This document shows, in pieces, positions 1 through 7,827 of a stretch of 64,000 bases of DNA. The DNA comes from Aminobacter aganoensis (lineage in GTDB: Bacteria > Pseudomonadota > Alphaproteobacteria > Rhizobiales > Rhizobiaceae): positions 1 to 64,000 of the forward strand of contig NZ_JACHOU010000020.1 in NCBI RefSeq assembly GCF_014206975.1, in the 5' to 3' direction. The notes below the pieces were generated by a model. That model was given only the letters and a program-made list of their open reading frames with translations. It searched no databases and had not been told where the DNA came from. Numbering within the stretch: the first letter of the stretch is position 1; every line of letters starts with the position of its first letter. The position numbers were made by a program, and so were the translations under genes.

Positions 1-169
1 CGCGATCGCTGGCGCCCAGCAAACCCTTGGCCTCGCACACGGCACGAAACACCTGCCACTTGTTGGCGCTGGCGCCCGGCGCACAGCTGTCGGCCACCAG
101 TTGCCCTGCCACCATGGCAAGCGACAGCGACCGCCGCCCAAAGGGCGTCGTCGAGATATGCTCGATCAT
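1..169 (-). CDS. repC: RepC replication initiator, N-terminal part (cut by window edge)
   Basis: Only the first 56 codons are inside the window; the gene runs off the left edge. The start MIEHISTTPFGRR followed by a segment with KWQVFRAVCEAKGLLG matches the conserved N-terminus of RepC, the initiator of repABC plasmids, whose origin lies inside the gene itself. The ATG at 169 has the good ribosome site GAAGGAACT just upstream. It is the third gene of a leftward repA-repB-repC operon and is separated from repB by about 155 bp, the usual place for the antisense RNA. The reading is direct from the minus strand. The family call is confident because of both sequence and position. Confidence 0.9.
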   Translation of the reverse strand, partial: MIEHISTTPFGRRSLSLAMVAGQLVADSCAPGASANKWQVFRAVCEAKGLLGASDR

Positions 170-263
170 AGTTCCTTCGCCTTTCAATCAGGCAAAAGAA
201 ATCTGCTCACCGTTTCGGTGCCATGACTCTTGACAGTGATTCGGGGAAATGCGATTCTCTAGT

Positions 264-320
264 TGCTAAACCAATGAGAAGGGCTTCCACGACGGCAACG
301 TTTGGGGGCCTTTTTCTTTT
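264..320 (+). ncRNA. Candidate ctRNA (IncA) antisense to the repB-repC gap
   Basis: repABC operons carry a short counter-transcribed RNA between repB and repC that limits repC expression. Here the plus strand, opposite to repABC, shows TTGACA at 230-235, a 17-nt spacer, and GATTCT at 253-258 as a weak -10. An intrinsic-terminator-like hairpin follows: GGCTTCC at 282-288 can pair (with two G-U pairs) with GGGGGCC at 304-310, followed by TTTTTCTTTT. The predicted RNA is about 55 nt. Position and orientation follow the family rule; the exact ends are inferred. Confidence 0.6.
282..320 (+). terminator. Intrinsic terminator of the candidate ctRNA
   Basis: Stem GGCTTCC (282-288) with GGGGGCC (304-310), then a run TTTTTCTTTT. 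Two of the stem pairs are G-U, so the hairpin is weaker than usual. Confidence 0.5.
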
Positions 321-324
321 GCGA

Positions 325-1347
325 TCAGTCTCCTGTTTTCACTTTCCCAGACTCCCTGTACGCCTCGTAAAGGCGCTCAAGGTTCTCTGAAATCCAGCCG
401 CCAAATCCGGCGGCGTCCTTGTCTTTAAGAGCAAGGGTATAGGTCTTGCCGGCCGCCTTTGCGGTCACGCTCACCATTTTGTCCGTGGCTACCCAACGCT
501 CAGCTTGAGCGGGTGGCTTGGATGGTTTTTTCGTGAGTTCTCCGAACACTGCCTGGAACCTGGAATCGCTCGGCGCTTCCCTGACCTGAGCTTGAGAGAG
601 ATAGGTGAGAAGCGCGGGCAGTGCCGACGGCTTCATGATCTCCGCCAGTTCCGTCCAGCGGCGGCGGCCCACTTCGGGAGCAGGGCCTATTGCCTCGATC
701 AATTCAAGCGGGATCTCGCGCACGACACTGATCAGCTTGGATACCGCTGTTTTCTCGATGCCAAGCGCAGACATGATGACATCGCGCGAAAAAGAACGGT
801 CCTCAAGGCGGGCCGCAAAGAGCGCGCGTTCGATGAAGGACAAATTTGCCCGCGCATTGTTTTCCTGACCTTGGCTTACGATCAATTCGTCGTCCGACAG
901 GTTCCGCACGACAGCCCGAACCTTGAGGCCAAGCTGCGAGACCGCGGCCAACCGGCGATGTCCGTAAGCCACCTGGAAGCGTCCCTTGGCATCGGGATGC
1001 GGACGGACAAGGATCGGCACCTGCTGGCCATGGTCCCTGATCTGTTCGACAAGTTGAGCGAGTTCAACAGGATCCATGGTCAAGCGATCGCGAACAATCG
1101 ATGCGTCGACAAGGGCAGCATCGAGTTCGACGACCGTTTGGCCTTCAGCCATCTGACGCTCGAGATCTTGGACGCGCTCCACCTTCTGTGTGATATTGCC
1201 AAGCGTCTTCGCAATGCCACCAATCGGAGCGTTGGCTCGCGGGGCAGAAGCAGCCAGGCCTGCGATCGGCCGTGATGCCGCCAGCGGTTCAGCAGGCCGC
1301 AAGAGAGCCGTGCTTTCGGATACTTCGATGAGGTTCTTCCGAGCCAT
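325..1347 (-). CDS. repB: RepB, ParB-family plasmid partition protein
   Basis: RepB binds parS and works with the ATPase RepA to segregate the plasmid. The 340-residue protein has a ParB/RepB N-terminal domain with ILVRPHPD and the box GHRRLAA near residue 130, followed by an HTH region around KTAVSKLISVVREIP. The start chosen is the ATG at 1347 (MARKNLIEV). It overlaps the repA stop as TAATG, so translation is probably coupled. A longer reading from 1362 (MEPEI) is possible but would overlap repA more. The length is normal for RepB. It is the second gene of the leftward repABC operon. Confidence 0.93.
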   Translation of the reverse strand: MARKNLIEVSESTALLRPAEPLAASRPIAGLAASAPRANAPIGGIAKTLGNITQKVERVQDLERQMAEGQTVVELDAALVDASIVRDRLTMDPVELAQLVEQIRDHGQQVPILVRPHPDAKGRFQVAYGHRRLAAVSQLGLKVRAVVRNLSDDELIVSQGQENNARANLSFIERALFAARLEDRSFSRDVIMSALGIEKTAVSKLISVVREIPLELIEAIGPAPEVGRRRWTELAEIMKPSALPALLTYLSQAQVREAPSDSRFQAVFGELTKKPSKPPAQAERWVATDKMVSVTAKAAGKTYTLALKDKDAAGFGGWISENLERLYEAYRESGKVKTGD

Positions 1348-2579
1348 TATTTCCGGCTCCAAGTGCTCTTGAGGAGGGTCTCAATTTCCGAGTTGACCTG
1401 GTTGAGCGACTCCATCGCCCGGTCATACGTGCCTCGGGTGAACTGAGCTCTGTCAACTTCGTAAAGGGTCTGCTTGGTCACCCCTGCATCGGAGATCGCC
1501 GTCGACTTGAGCATGGGATACTGAAGCATACGGTTGCCGAAGATCGCTCGCATGAAACCTGTCATCTGACTTTGTGGCCCATCATTGGGTTCAAAGCGGG
1601 TAACGAGGTAGCGCATCCAGTCGTAACTCGTGCGGCCGCCTGCGTTCTCGACCACGGCCATCAGTTCACTGGTCATAGCCAGGAACTGGCTCATCGACAT
1701 GACGTCAAGCATTTGCGGGTGTACTGTGATCAGCACCGAAGTTGCCGCGCACAGCGCCGACATTGTCAGAAAACCCAATTGCGGCGGGCAATCAATGACA
1801 ACGATATCGTAAAGGCTCTCAATAGGTGCAAGAGCCTCACCGATACGGGCAAAAAACATCGACTCTGCTGTGCCGGAAGCAATGGCCGTCGGGGTTTCGT
1901 GTTCGAACTCCATCAGTTCAAGATTACCAGGAACAATATGGAGATTGGGTGTGTAGGTAGCCCGGACGATATCGGCGATCGAACGTGGCTCGTCATATCG
2001 GATGGCGCCGTAAAGGGTCTCTCCTTCGCCAACATCCAATTCGGGTTGATGCCCAAACAGTGCAGAAAGCGATGCCTGCGGATCGAGGTCGATCGCGAGC
2101 ACCCGATATCCGCGTATGGCCAGATACTGGGCAAGATGAGCGGAGGTTGTGGTCTTGGCTGATCCGCCCTTGAAGTTCATCACGGCGACGACCTGGAGCT
2201 TCTCGCCAGCCCGGCGTATGGGCACGTATTTCTGAGTGCTGTTCTTTTCGTCAAGGCTGGCCCGGATTCGGTCCATGTCCTCAGGGGAATAGACGCGCCG
2301 GCCATTGGCCAAGGGCTCAGGCCCATGGCCTTCGGATGCGACCTGTCGAAGATACCCCTCGCCTATCCCGATATAGTAGGCTGCCTCGGCAGGCGTAAAC
2401 TGCCTGATCGTCTTCTGGGACGTAGGAGGAAATATCTTCTGCTGATGGAGCTGCAACTGCCGTGACAGTTCCCGCGAATCCGCGGACAACATGGACGGAA
2501 GGTGCTCCTGCTCTTGGTGTATCCTGCTCTGCAACATCCCTGAACCTTGAACTACGCATTTCGCGAAAGAAAAAGCCAA
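1347..2579 (-). CDS. repA: RepA, ParA-family partition ATPase
   Basis: RepA drives plasmid partition and represses its own operon. The protein is 410 residues if it starts at 2579; an internal ATG at 2537 (MLQSRIHQ) is an equally plausible start. An N-terminal MerR-like HTH (FTPAEAAYYIGIGEGYLRQ) covers about residues 61-79. The deviant Walker A motif KGGSAKTT lies at 137-144, the switch motif DLDPQAS at 164-170 and DCPPQLGF at 263-270. It is first in repABC and is followed by repB with a one-base overlap. The parS cluster lies 270-410 bp upstream. The family assignment is certain from motifs and order. Confidence 0.95.
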   Translation of the reverse strand: MAFSFAKCVVQGSGMLQSRIHQEQEHLPSMLSADSRELSRQLQLHQQKIFPPTSQKTIRQFTPAEAAYYIGIGEGYLRQVASEGHGPEPLANGRRVYSPEDMDRIRASLDEKNSTQKYVPIRRAGEKLQVVAVMNFKGGSAKTTTSAHLAQYLAIRGYRVLAIDLDPQASLSALFGHQPELDVGEGETLYGAIRYDEPRSIADIVRATYTPNLHIVPGNLELMEFEHETPTAIASGTAESMFFARIGEALAPIESLYDIVVIDCPPQLGFLTMSALCAATSVLITVHPQMLDVMSMSQFLAMTSELMAVVENAGGRTSYDWMRYLVTRFEPNDGPQSQMTGFMRAIFGNRMLQYPMLKSTAISDAGVTKQTLYEVDRAQFTRGTYDRAMESLNQVNSEIETLLKSTWSRK

Positions 2580-2850
2580 ACTGCGCAGTTACAATATGGC
2601 CCGATTCGTGAAGATTTGACAAACGCTTAACCATAACGCCCCCGAGGCGTCATGCCGCTTCGACCTGCCCCCTTCACGATCAATCCAGGCTAGGCCTTAC
2701 AGTCGCCTGCGGACGCCTGCCCTCCAGAACACTCGACTACCCGACGCCTTCACCGCAAAGGCTTTTCCATCTCCTGTAGCGGCATTCCACTTCCTTCTTG
2801 CTGACGGGCAAGGCACTCACAGGCCTTCGCTCATCGCTTGGTCGCCAAAA

Positions 2851-2866
2851 GTTGCCCGCGGGCAAC
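2851..2866. repeat. parS: parS site 1
   Basis: GTTGCCCGCGGGCAAC is a perfect 16-bp palindrome that fits the repABC parS consensus GTTNNNNGCNNNNAAC bound by RepB. It is flanked by CCAAAA on the left and TCG on the right, like site 2. Confidence 0.88.
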
Positions 2867-2880
2867 TCGAATTGCCAAAA

Positions 2881-2896
2881 GTTGCCCGCGGGCAAC
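2881..2896. repeat. parS: parS site 2
   Basis: Identical to site 1 (GTTGCCCGCGGGCAAC), centred exactly 30 bp away, so the two sites lie on about the same face of the helix. Confidence 0.88.
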
Positions 2897-2970
2897 TCGC
2901 ATCCAAGACAAAACACTAAGCTGTCTTTGGTCGACAGACCCGGCCTGTATGCACTTAAACCGTCAGAGAA

Positions 2971-2986
2971 GTTGCCCGCGGGCAAC
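2971..2986. repeat. parS: parS site 3
   Basis: Third identical 16-mer, 90 bp from site 2 (three times the 30-bp period). It shares AA before and TCGA after the palindrome with site 1. Confidence 0.88.
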
Positions 2987-3069
2987 TCGACGTCCCGATG
3001 AACATCGCGGTCACGTCCTACAAACACCATCCTCAAATTTGACGAGGCGACTTCCGCACTGAAGCACCT

Positions 3070-4041
3070 ATGTTGCGCAAGTTTTCAACCTGGCTGGCGA
3101 CAATGTCCGACCCCACCTTCGCAACTGTTGACGATAAGGTGCCAAGAACCGGAACAGGCCACGCGATCGGCCATCACGGAGAATTGCTGCAGGGCGTATT
3201 CCAAGGACATGGCAAGCGACTTATTCGCGGACTGATTACCTTGCCCCTTCCCGCTCTCAGTACCAATGCCCGATTTGTTCCATCGAGCGGTGGAACGGTA
3301 CGCGTCCAGCCGTCGGGGAAGACGAAAGCGCGCAGAGCTGCAAAACTTGCCTTGCAACGGCTCGGCCACAGTCAACTCGGCGGAGACCTGCTCATCGAAA
3401 GCTCCATCCCCGTTGGCTTTGGATATGGTTCGTCCACCGCCGATGTTGTTGCCTCCATACGCGCAGTCGTATCCGCGTGCTCGGCCTTCTTGCGTCCGGC
3501 AACCATCGGCAGGCTGGCTGTAGCGGCTGAACTCGCTAGCGACTCCACGGTGTTCGGCGACGAGGCCGTTTTGTTTGCGCAGAGAGAGGGGACCGTAATT
3601 GAACCGTTGGGCGGATCCTTCCCGCCACTCTACCTACTCAGCCTGGGACACAGCTCGGCATCAGTCGTCGACACACTCAAGCTCCCGAGGGCCCGATACA
3701 CCAGCGCGCAGATCTTGCAGTTCAGCGTTATCCGTGGACTGGCGCGCCACGCCATCGAACATCAGGACGCCGCCTTGCTCGGCCGTGTCGCCACCGCCAG
3801 CGCCACAATCAGCCAACAATATCTACCCCAAGCCGGCTTTGAAACCGCGCTGCAATTGAGCAGGCTGCACGAAGCCTGTGGAGTGCAGGTATCGCATAGC
3901 GGTTCGCTTATAGGGATTCTGTTTGACGCTTCCAAACCAGAGGCGCGACGTCATTTGACGAGTGCGGCCCGCGCCGCTCAAGCCGAAGGGTTCGGTGCCG
4001 TGTCAGCTTATTCCGTTTTTAGCGACGGGGTGCAGCCATGA
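3070..4041 (+). CDS. GHMP-family kinase, PduX-like (possible L-threonine kinase)
   Basis: A 323-residue GHMP kinase. The N-terminal motif GHHGELLQG (residues 34-42) resembles the PduX/L-threonine kinase signature. The GHMP ATP loop is PVGFGYGSSTAD (114-125; canonical form PxGxGLGSSAA). PduX phosphorylates L-threonine to O-phosphothreonine in cobamide side-chain synthesis, but no cobalamin genes are present here. An alternative start is the ATG at 3103. The gene overlaps the next one by four bases (ATGA), so the two are translationally coupled and probably share a pathway. The substrate is inferred as a small hydroxy amino acid, not shown. Confidence 0.75.
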   Translation: MLRKFSTWLATMSDPTFATVDDKVPRTGTGHAIGHHGELLQGVFQGHGKRLIRGLITLPLPALSTNARFVPSSGGTVRVQPSGKTKARRAAKLALQRLGHSQLGGDLLIESSIPVGFGYGSSTADVVASIRAVVSACSAFLRPATIGRLAVAAELASDSTVFGDEAVLFAQREGTVIEPLGGSFPPLYLLSLGHSSASVVDTLKLPRARYTSAQILQFSVIRGLARHAIEHQDAALLGRVATASATISQQYLPQAGFETALQLSRLHEACGVQVSHSGSLIGILFDASKPEARRHLTSAARAAQAEGFGAVSAYSVFSDGVQP

Positions 4042-5120
4042 ATTCCTTCCTCGAGGCCTATGAGACGCCGAGACTCTTCCATCTAGCACCCAATTTGATT
4101 GCCGCCAGCTTTGCGCTGATGAAGCTGATGCCGGCACGTCTCATGCTAGATCGTGCAGAGCAAGAAGGAGCACTGGACAAGGGCGCGCGCATCATAGAGT
4201 CGTCATCTGGATCATTAGGTCTAGCACTGGCCATGTTGGCCGCGGAGCGGAACTATCCATTGACCTTGGTCACCGCGTCGAGCCTGATCGATCTGCTCTT
4301 CGCTGCGCGGATCCGCCAACTCGGCGCCGAATTGATTGTGAATGAAGATCCGTCGGCGTCGGGTGACCAGTGGGGTCGCCTTTCAATCATCGAAAAGCTC
4401 ATCGCCCAAAGGCCAGGCACGTATTGGCCAAGACAATACGACAATCCCGACAATCCAGCTTCCTATGCGCGGTTAGCAGAATTGCTGGTCCGCGCAAACG
4501 GACAGATCGATTGCCTCGTCGGCACTGTAGGTTCGGGAGGCTCGTTGTGCGGCACCGCTGGCTTTCTAAGATCGGTTTTCCCCGATCTCCATGTCATCGC
4601 AGTTGACACCAATCGCAGCGCACTTTTCGGGCATCGCCCTGGCGCTCGTCTTCTTCGCGGTCTCGGCAACAGCCTGGTACCAGCAAACCTTCGTCATAAC
4701 GAGATCGATGAAGTCCACTGGATCGGTGCGTTTCAGGCCTTCATGGCTACCCGACACCTCAACACCATGTTCGGAGCTTATCTAGGTCCGACAAGCGGTG
4801 CCGCCGCGCTGGTAGCTCAATGGTATGCGAGCCGAAATCCCACGGCATCAACCGCAGTCATATTACCCGATGAGGGAGGTCGATATCAGCAGACCGTCTA
4901 CAATGACGAATGGCTGAGCAGTCTCGCCGGCTGGCCGGTTTGCGAACTGCGCAGCCCCCAGAGGCTGGACCGGCCGCAGGAACACGGCGAGGGCAGTTGG
5001 ACGATGCTGGATTGGCAACGGCGAATGCTAGTGAACAAAATGGCAGAAGCTACGAAAGACGACCTGTCCCGAAATATCGCCAAGCCTCCTCGGTCGACCC
5101 AAACGGGGAGGGGAGACTGA
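4038..5120 (+). CDS. Cysteine-synthase-like PLP-dependent enzyme (fold type II)
   Basis: 360 residues related to the CysK/cystathionine beta-synthase/SbnA group. Lining up the N-terminus with cysteine synthases puts the PLP lysine at K29 (ALMKLMPAR). The usual SGNTG asparagine loop reads SSSGSLG at 55-61, so the asparagine that contacts PLP is serine here. The phosphate-binding loop GTVGSGGSLCG is intact at 162-172. Such enzymes carry out beta-replacement or elimination on activated serine or threonine derivatives. Coupling to the upstream kinase suggests a phosphorylated amino-acid substrate. The exact reaction is unknown. The 3' end overlaps the convergent threonine-synthase-like gene by about 70 bp. 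Confidence 0.8.
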   Translation: MNSFLEAYETPRLFHLAPNLIAASFALMKLMPARLMLDRAEQEGALDKGARIIESSSGSLGLALAMLAAERNYPLTLVTASSLIDLLFAARIRQLGAELIVNEDPSASGDQWGRLSIIEKLIAQRPGTYWPRQYDNPDNPASYARLAELLVRANGQIDCLVGTVGSGGSLCGTAGFLRSVFPDLHVIAVDTNRSALFGHRPGARLLRGLGNSLVPANLRHNEIDEVHWIGAFQAFMATRHLNTMFGAYLGPTSGAAALVAQWYASRNPTASTAVILPDEGGRYQQTVYNDEWLSSLAGWPVCELRSPQRLDRPQEHGEGSWTMLDWQRRMLVNKMAEATKDDLSRNIAKPPRSTQTGRGD

Positions 5121-6291
5121 CGTTTGAACTTCGATCCAGATCTTTGAGACCACTTGCGGTCAAGACGGCTACGACCCGATCAGAACGCTTGATGATCTCC
5201 CGCCTTCGAGCCCAGGCTATGGCAGCCACAGGCAACACAGAGGCAAGCTCCGCAAAGACCCCCTCTTTCTCGGCGATGCTTTCCTGAAGCTCTATCATTC
5301 CGTCGTTGCCGATGGGAACTGCCAGCCCTTTGGATTCACGAAGTGCGCAAAGCGCCTGATATGTGCTTTGAGCAGCGCCGACCGAGACTGCCAATGTTTG
5401 AAAGCCAGGACTCAGTGCGTGAATTCTGTCGCCGCCATGCGAAAGCGCATGCGCGAGCGAGCCGTGGACTTCTGCAGCAATGAGCCGGGGAAGCCGATCT
5501 GTTACTCCCTCCCGCTGGAGCTCCTTGAAGCCAAGCCAGAGCCCTGACAAGGCGTCACCGTAACAGACCGGCAGTGCACACCAATCAGGGACCTCGCCAT
5601 TGGACTGCTCGACTATTTCATAAGCGAGTGTCTTGTATCCCTCGATACCTACCGGATGACTACCAACCACCGGCGCCAGAAATGGCGAACATGCCCACCA
5701 ATTATGTCGCGCAATCCCCTCCTGTAAGAACCGCCAGCGGTCAGGTTTGGAAGAGAAGGGGACAATTTGCGCCCCGTATTTTGCAATCTGTTGCACCATG
5801 GGTGTGGCTGCACCTGCAAAAGTCGCCACCACGCATTTAAGCCCGGCTCGTGCCGCGTAGGCTGCCAACGAAGCGCCGGCGTTTCCCGACGAGGCCGTGG
5901 CGACGATTTTCGAGCCGCGCAAGCGCGCCATCGATACCGCTAGCGTCGAAAAACGATCCTTGTGCGACCATGTCGGGTTGCGCCCCTCATCCTTCAACCA
6001 AAGGCGCGGTATGTCGACCGTCAGGCCGAGTTTTTCTGCCGAGAGCAGAGGTGTCAGTCCCTCTCCAAGAGACACCGCCTGATCATACGAACAGGGGAGG
6101 CGTCTTTGAAATCGCCAAAGAGAGCTGGCAGGTGCGTAACCACGGTCCAATGCACCAGATTGCGGAACCACTACCTGAAGGTTTGAAGGAGCTTCGTGAT
6201 GGCATCGCGGACAACCTCGCGAGTCGATGACCAACGAATGCGGAAACCTGCTCGAGCAACGCAGGCACTGATACGAGTAGTCCGAATCCAT
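5050..6291 (-). CDS. Threonine-synthase-like PLP enzyme with N-terminal zinc ribbon
   Basis: 413 residues from the ATG at 6291, which has the strong ribosome site GGGGGGAG (an earlier frame start at 6327 is less likely). Paired cysteines CLRC (9-12) and CPRC (27-30) form a rubredoxin-like zinc ribbon, as in class-2 threonine synthases. The PLP lysine is in SHKDRF (K111) and the loop SSGNAGASLA is canonical. Threonine synthase turns O-phosphohomoserine into threonine. This copy may be a paralogue with another phosphorylated substrate, given the neighbouring kinase and second PLP enzyme. It is transcribed towards them from the other side, with the IclR regulator directly upstream. Confidence 0.82.
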   Translation of the reverse strand: MDSDYSYQCLRCSSRFPHSLVIDSRGCPRCHHEAPSNLQVVVPQSGALDRGYAPASSLWRFQRRLPCSYDQAVSLGEGLTPLLSAEKLGLTVDIPRLWLKDEGRNPTWSHKDRFSTLAVSMARLRGSKIVATASSGNAGASLAAYAARAGLKCVVATFAGAATPMVQQIAKYGAQIVPFSSKPDRWRFLQEGIARHNWWACSPFLAPVVGSHPVGIEGYKTLAYEIVEQSNGEVPDWCALPVCYGDALSGLWLGFKELQREGVTDRLPRLIAAEVHGSLAHALSHGGDRIHALSPGFQTLAVSVGAAQSTYQALCALRESKGLAVPIGNDGMIELQESIAEKEGVFAELASVLPVAAIAWARRREIIKRSDRVVAVLTASGLKDLDRSSNVSLPSPFGSTEEAWRYFGTGRLS

Positions 6292-6342
6292 CACGCTCCC
6301 CCCAAGAACGGGACTTAGTAAGAACATCTGGCGTCTGAGAAT

Positions 6343-7101
6343 TTATCGAGCCAAGGTGTGGCCGAGCTTGGCCGCGATGCGATCTGCAGCATCTTTGACG
6401 AGGTCACCAATTTCGGAAAACCTTGCCCTCGAAATGGCGTCGCGTGGCATGGCGACGGAAATGGCCGCAACAGGTTGGCCGCTGTCATCCAAGATGGGCG
6501 AGCCATACGACAGGACCCCCATGATGCTCTCATTGAGGGATGTGGTGTAACCTACCGATTGCGCCAGTCTGATCTGGGACGCAAGCTTCTCCAATCCGGT
6601 GATCGACCGGGGCGTTCGCTGCTCGTAGGGTCCTTCGCCAATCAGCTCTCGCATCTCTGCAATGCTCATTCCGACAAGCAGTGCCTTGCCGATAGCCGTC
6701 GTATGCAGAAGGCACGGGTCGCCGGGATTGGCTCGGATGACGATTGGGCCAGTGCCTTGGACGCACAGCAGCAAAATGGCGGCAGCTCCGCGCCGGACAC
6801 CGGCAAAACAATTGAACCCATGTGCCCGGGCAAGGTTCTCAAGCTCAATCTGACTGGACCTGATCAGCCGGTTCTGATCTTGCGCTCCATATGCCAAGCC
6901 GAGCACGGCCGCACCCAACCGGTACCTTCTTTCGGTGTCCTGCTCGGCATAGTCGTGTTCGGAGAGGGTGTTAAGGAGGCGCTGTACTGCAGCCGGGCTC
7001 AGGTCGAGGCGTCTGGACATCTCGCGCACTCCCTGGGCTCCGTTCTCCTTGAGGAGCCGGAGGACAGCAAGGCCCCGTTCGAGGGAGAGAGAGCCACTCA
7101 T
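6343..7101 (-). CDS. IclR-family transcriptional regulator
   Basis: 252 residues from the ATG at 7101 (MSGSLSLERG); the open frame extends to 7158 but the shorter start fits the family. The N-terminal winged helix contains GVREMSRRLDLSPAAVQRLLNTL (about residues 24-46). The IclR effector-binding domain follows, with LHTTAIGKALL and SITGLEKLASQIR. IclR proteins respond to small metabolites. It lies about 50 bp upstream of the threonine-synthase-like gene on the same strand and is the likely local regulator of the 3-6.3 kb enzymes. Confidence 0.88.
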   Translation of the reverse strand: MSGSLSLERGLAVLRLLKENGAQGVREMSRRLDLSPAAVQRLLNTLSEHDYAEQDTERRYRLGAAVLGLAYGAQDQNRLIRSSQIELENLARAHGFNCFAGVRRGAAAILLLCVQGTGPIVIRANPGDPCLLHTTAIGKALLVGMSIAEMRELIGEGPYEQRTPRSITGLEKLASQIRLAQSVGYTTSLNESIMGVLSYGSPILDDSGQPVAAISVAMPRDAISRARFSEIGDLVKDAADRIAAKLGHTLAR

Positions 7102-7180
7102 TGTTGTTCCTATAATTAGAGTGGTGTTTCGATAAATGACACTTGCTTTTGATACCAATCAACCGCCAAGTCAATCGGAA

Positions 7181-7213
7181 TGTTCACTATAGTGGGTCGC
7201 ACTATAATGAACA
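7181..7213. promoter_or_regulatory. XRE operator overlapping a consensus promoter
   Basis: TGTTCACTATAGTG (7181-7194) is mirrored by CACTATAATGAACA (7200-7213), a 14-bp inverted repeat with one mismatch and a 5-nt spacer. The left arm contains the palindrome CACTATAGTG. The right arm contains a perfect TATAAT at 7203-7208, well placed to drive the XRE gene at 7232. A repressor bound here would block its own promoter. The site also lies upstream of the divergent iclR gene. Confidence 0.7.
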
Positions 7214-7231
7214 TGCGGTCGACAAGGCCGC

Positions 7232-7465
7232 ATGGATATACGTGTAGCAATCGGGCTCAACGTACAGCGGATCAGGCGAGAATTGGGTCTCTCGCAAGAG
7301 GAGCTATCGTTCCGTTCGGGCTTCACGCGAGGTTATATCAGCAGCCTCGAGGCAGGCAGGCGCAACATCACGATACTGTCCCTGGTTAAACTTGCAGATT
7401 CGCTCGGCACATCTGTCGACCAGCTAATCCGCACCCCAAATGGCCGGCGCGCCGAAGGCGTTTGA
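7232..7465 (+). CDS. Small XRE-family repressor
   Basis: A 77-residue single-domain Cro/CI-type HTH protein: LGLSQEELSFRSGFTRGYISSLEAGRRN is the helix-turn-helix and LVKLADSLGTSVDQLI closes the domain. Size and layout resemble phage-type repressors and restriction-modification controller proteins; no restriction genes are nearby. The inverted repeat covering its promoter suggests autoregulation. It may also control neighbouring genes such as luxR/luxI. Small Cro/CI-like regulators of quorum sensing are known on Mesorhizobium symbiosis islands, but identity with any of them is not shown. Confidence 0.85.
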   Translation: MDIRVAIGLNVQRIRRELGLSQEELSFRSGFTRGYISSLEAGRRNITILSLVKLADSLGTSVDQLIRTPNGRRAEGV

Positions 7466-7488
7466 ATACGGCATTTGCAGCCGGCAGT

Positions 7489-7701
7489 TCATCCGGCGCG
7501 CCTGATCAACACTTCCACTTCGACCTGCAATGCTAGCGCAATGACTTCGAGCGTATCCACAGTCGGGGAATTGCCCTCACGCTCGAGCTTGCTGATATAA
7601 TTGCGATCGAGGCCGCATAGATCCGCCAATTGCCCTTGCGTCAGACCCGAAGCTGAACGCCTCATCCTAAGGTTTCGTGCAAAAACCGACCTTAACTTCA
7701 T
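7489..7701 (-). CDS. Second small XRE-family repressor
   Basis: 70 residues from the ATG at 7701 (MKLRSVFARN); the frame is open to 7806 but the upstream part is not domain-like. HTH: SGLTQGQLADLCGLDRNYISKLEREGNSP, then TLEVIALALQVEVEVLI. It is convergent with the first XRE gene and divergent from luxR, with the palindrome TACTATAGTA in the shared 5' region. It probably represses itself and may repress luxR. Confidence 0.82.
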   Translation of the reverse strand: MKLRSVFARNLRMRRSASGLTQGQLADLCGLDRNYISKLEREGNSPTVDTLEVIALALQVEVEVLIRRAG

Positions 7702-7740
7702 GGATTCGAGAACAGCATATTTTCTACATATACATATACA

Positions 7741-7750
7741 TACTATAGTA
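7741..7750. promoter_or_regulatory. ACTATAGT palindrome between XRE and luxR
   Basis: TACTATAGTA shares the ACTATAGT core with the operator at 7185-7194. It includes TATAGT, usable as a -10 on either strand. The position between divergent xre (start 7701) and luxR suggests a shared operator. Confidence 0.5.
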
Positions 7751-7827
7751 ATAAATGAATAAGACCCAACTTGAAAAAGGGCGCTCTCCATACATCTCTG
7801 TCTCACCTACTCCAAACACGGTTACAG

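Larger units (their letters stand above)
2580..3069. other. repABC upstream region with the parS cluster
   Basis: This 490-bp gap separates leftward repA from rightward genes. It carries three perfect 16-bp palindromes, listed separately. The first two are embedded in a 26-bp tandem repeat of period 30 bp (2844-2869 and 2874-2899). The repA promoter must lie on the minus strand here, but I could not pick one box confidently. Short open frames across the palindromes look like artefacts. Confidence 0.7.

Noticed and set aside
505-1275. Long plus-strand open frame across repB
   Set aside because: Shadow of repB; no domain and the repB frame is certain.
1572-2162. Plus-strand frame opposite repA
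   Set aside because: Shadow frame of RepA without domain-like sequence.
2798-3062. Short frames spanning the parS repeats
   Set aside because: They merely translate the palindromes; no ribosome site or conserved feature.
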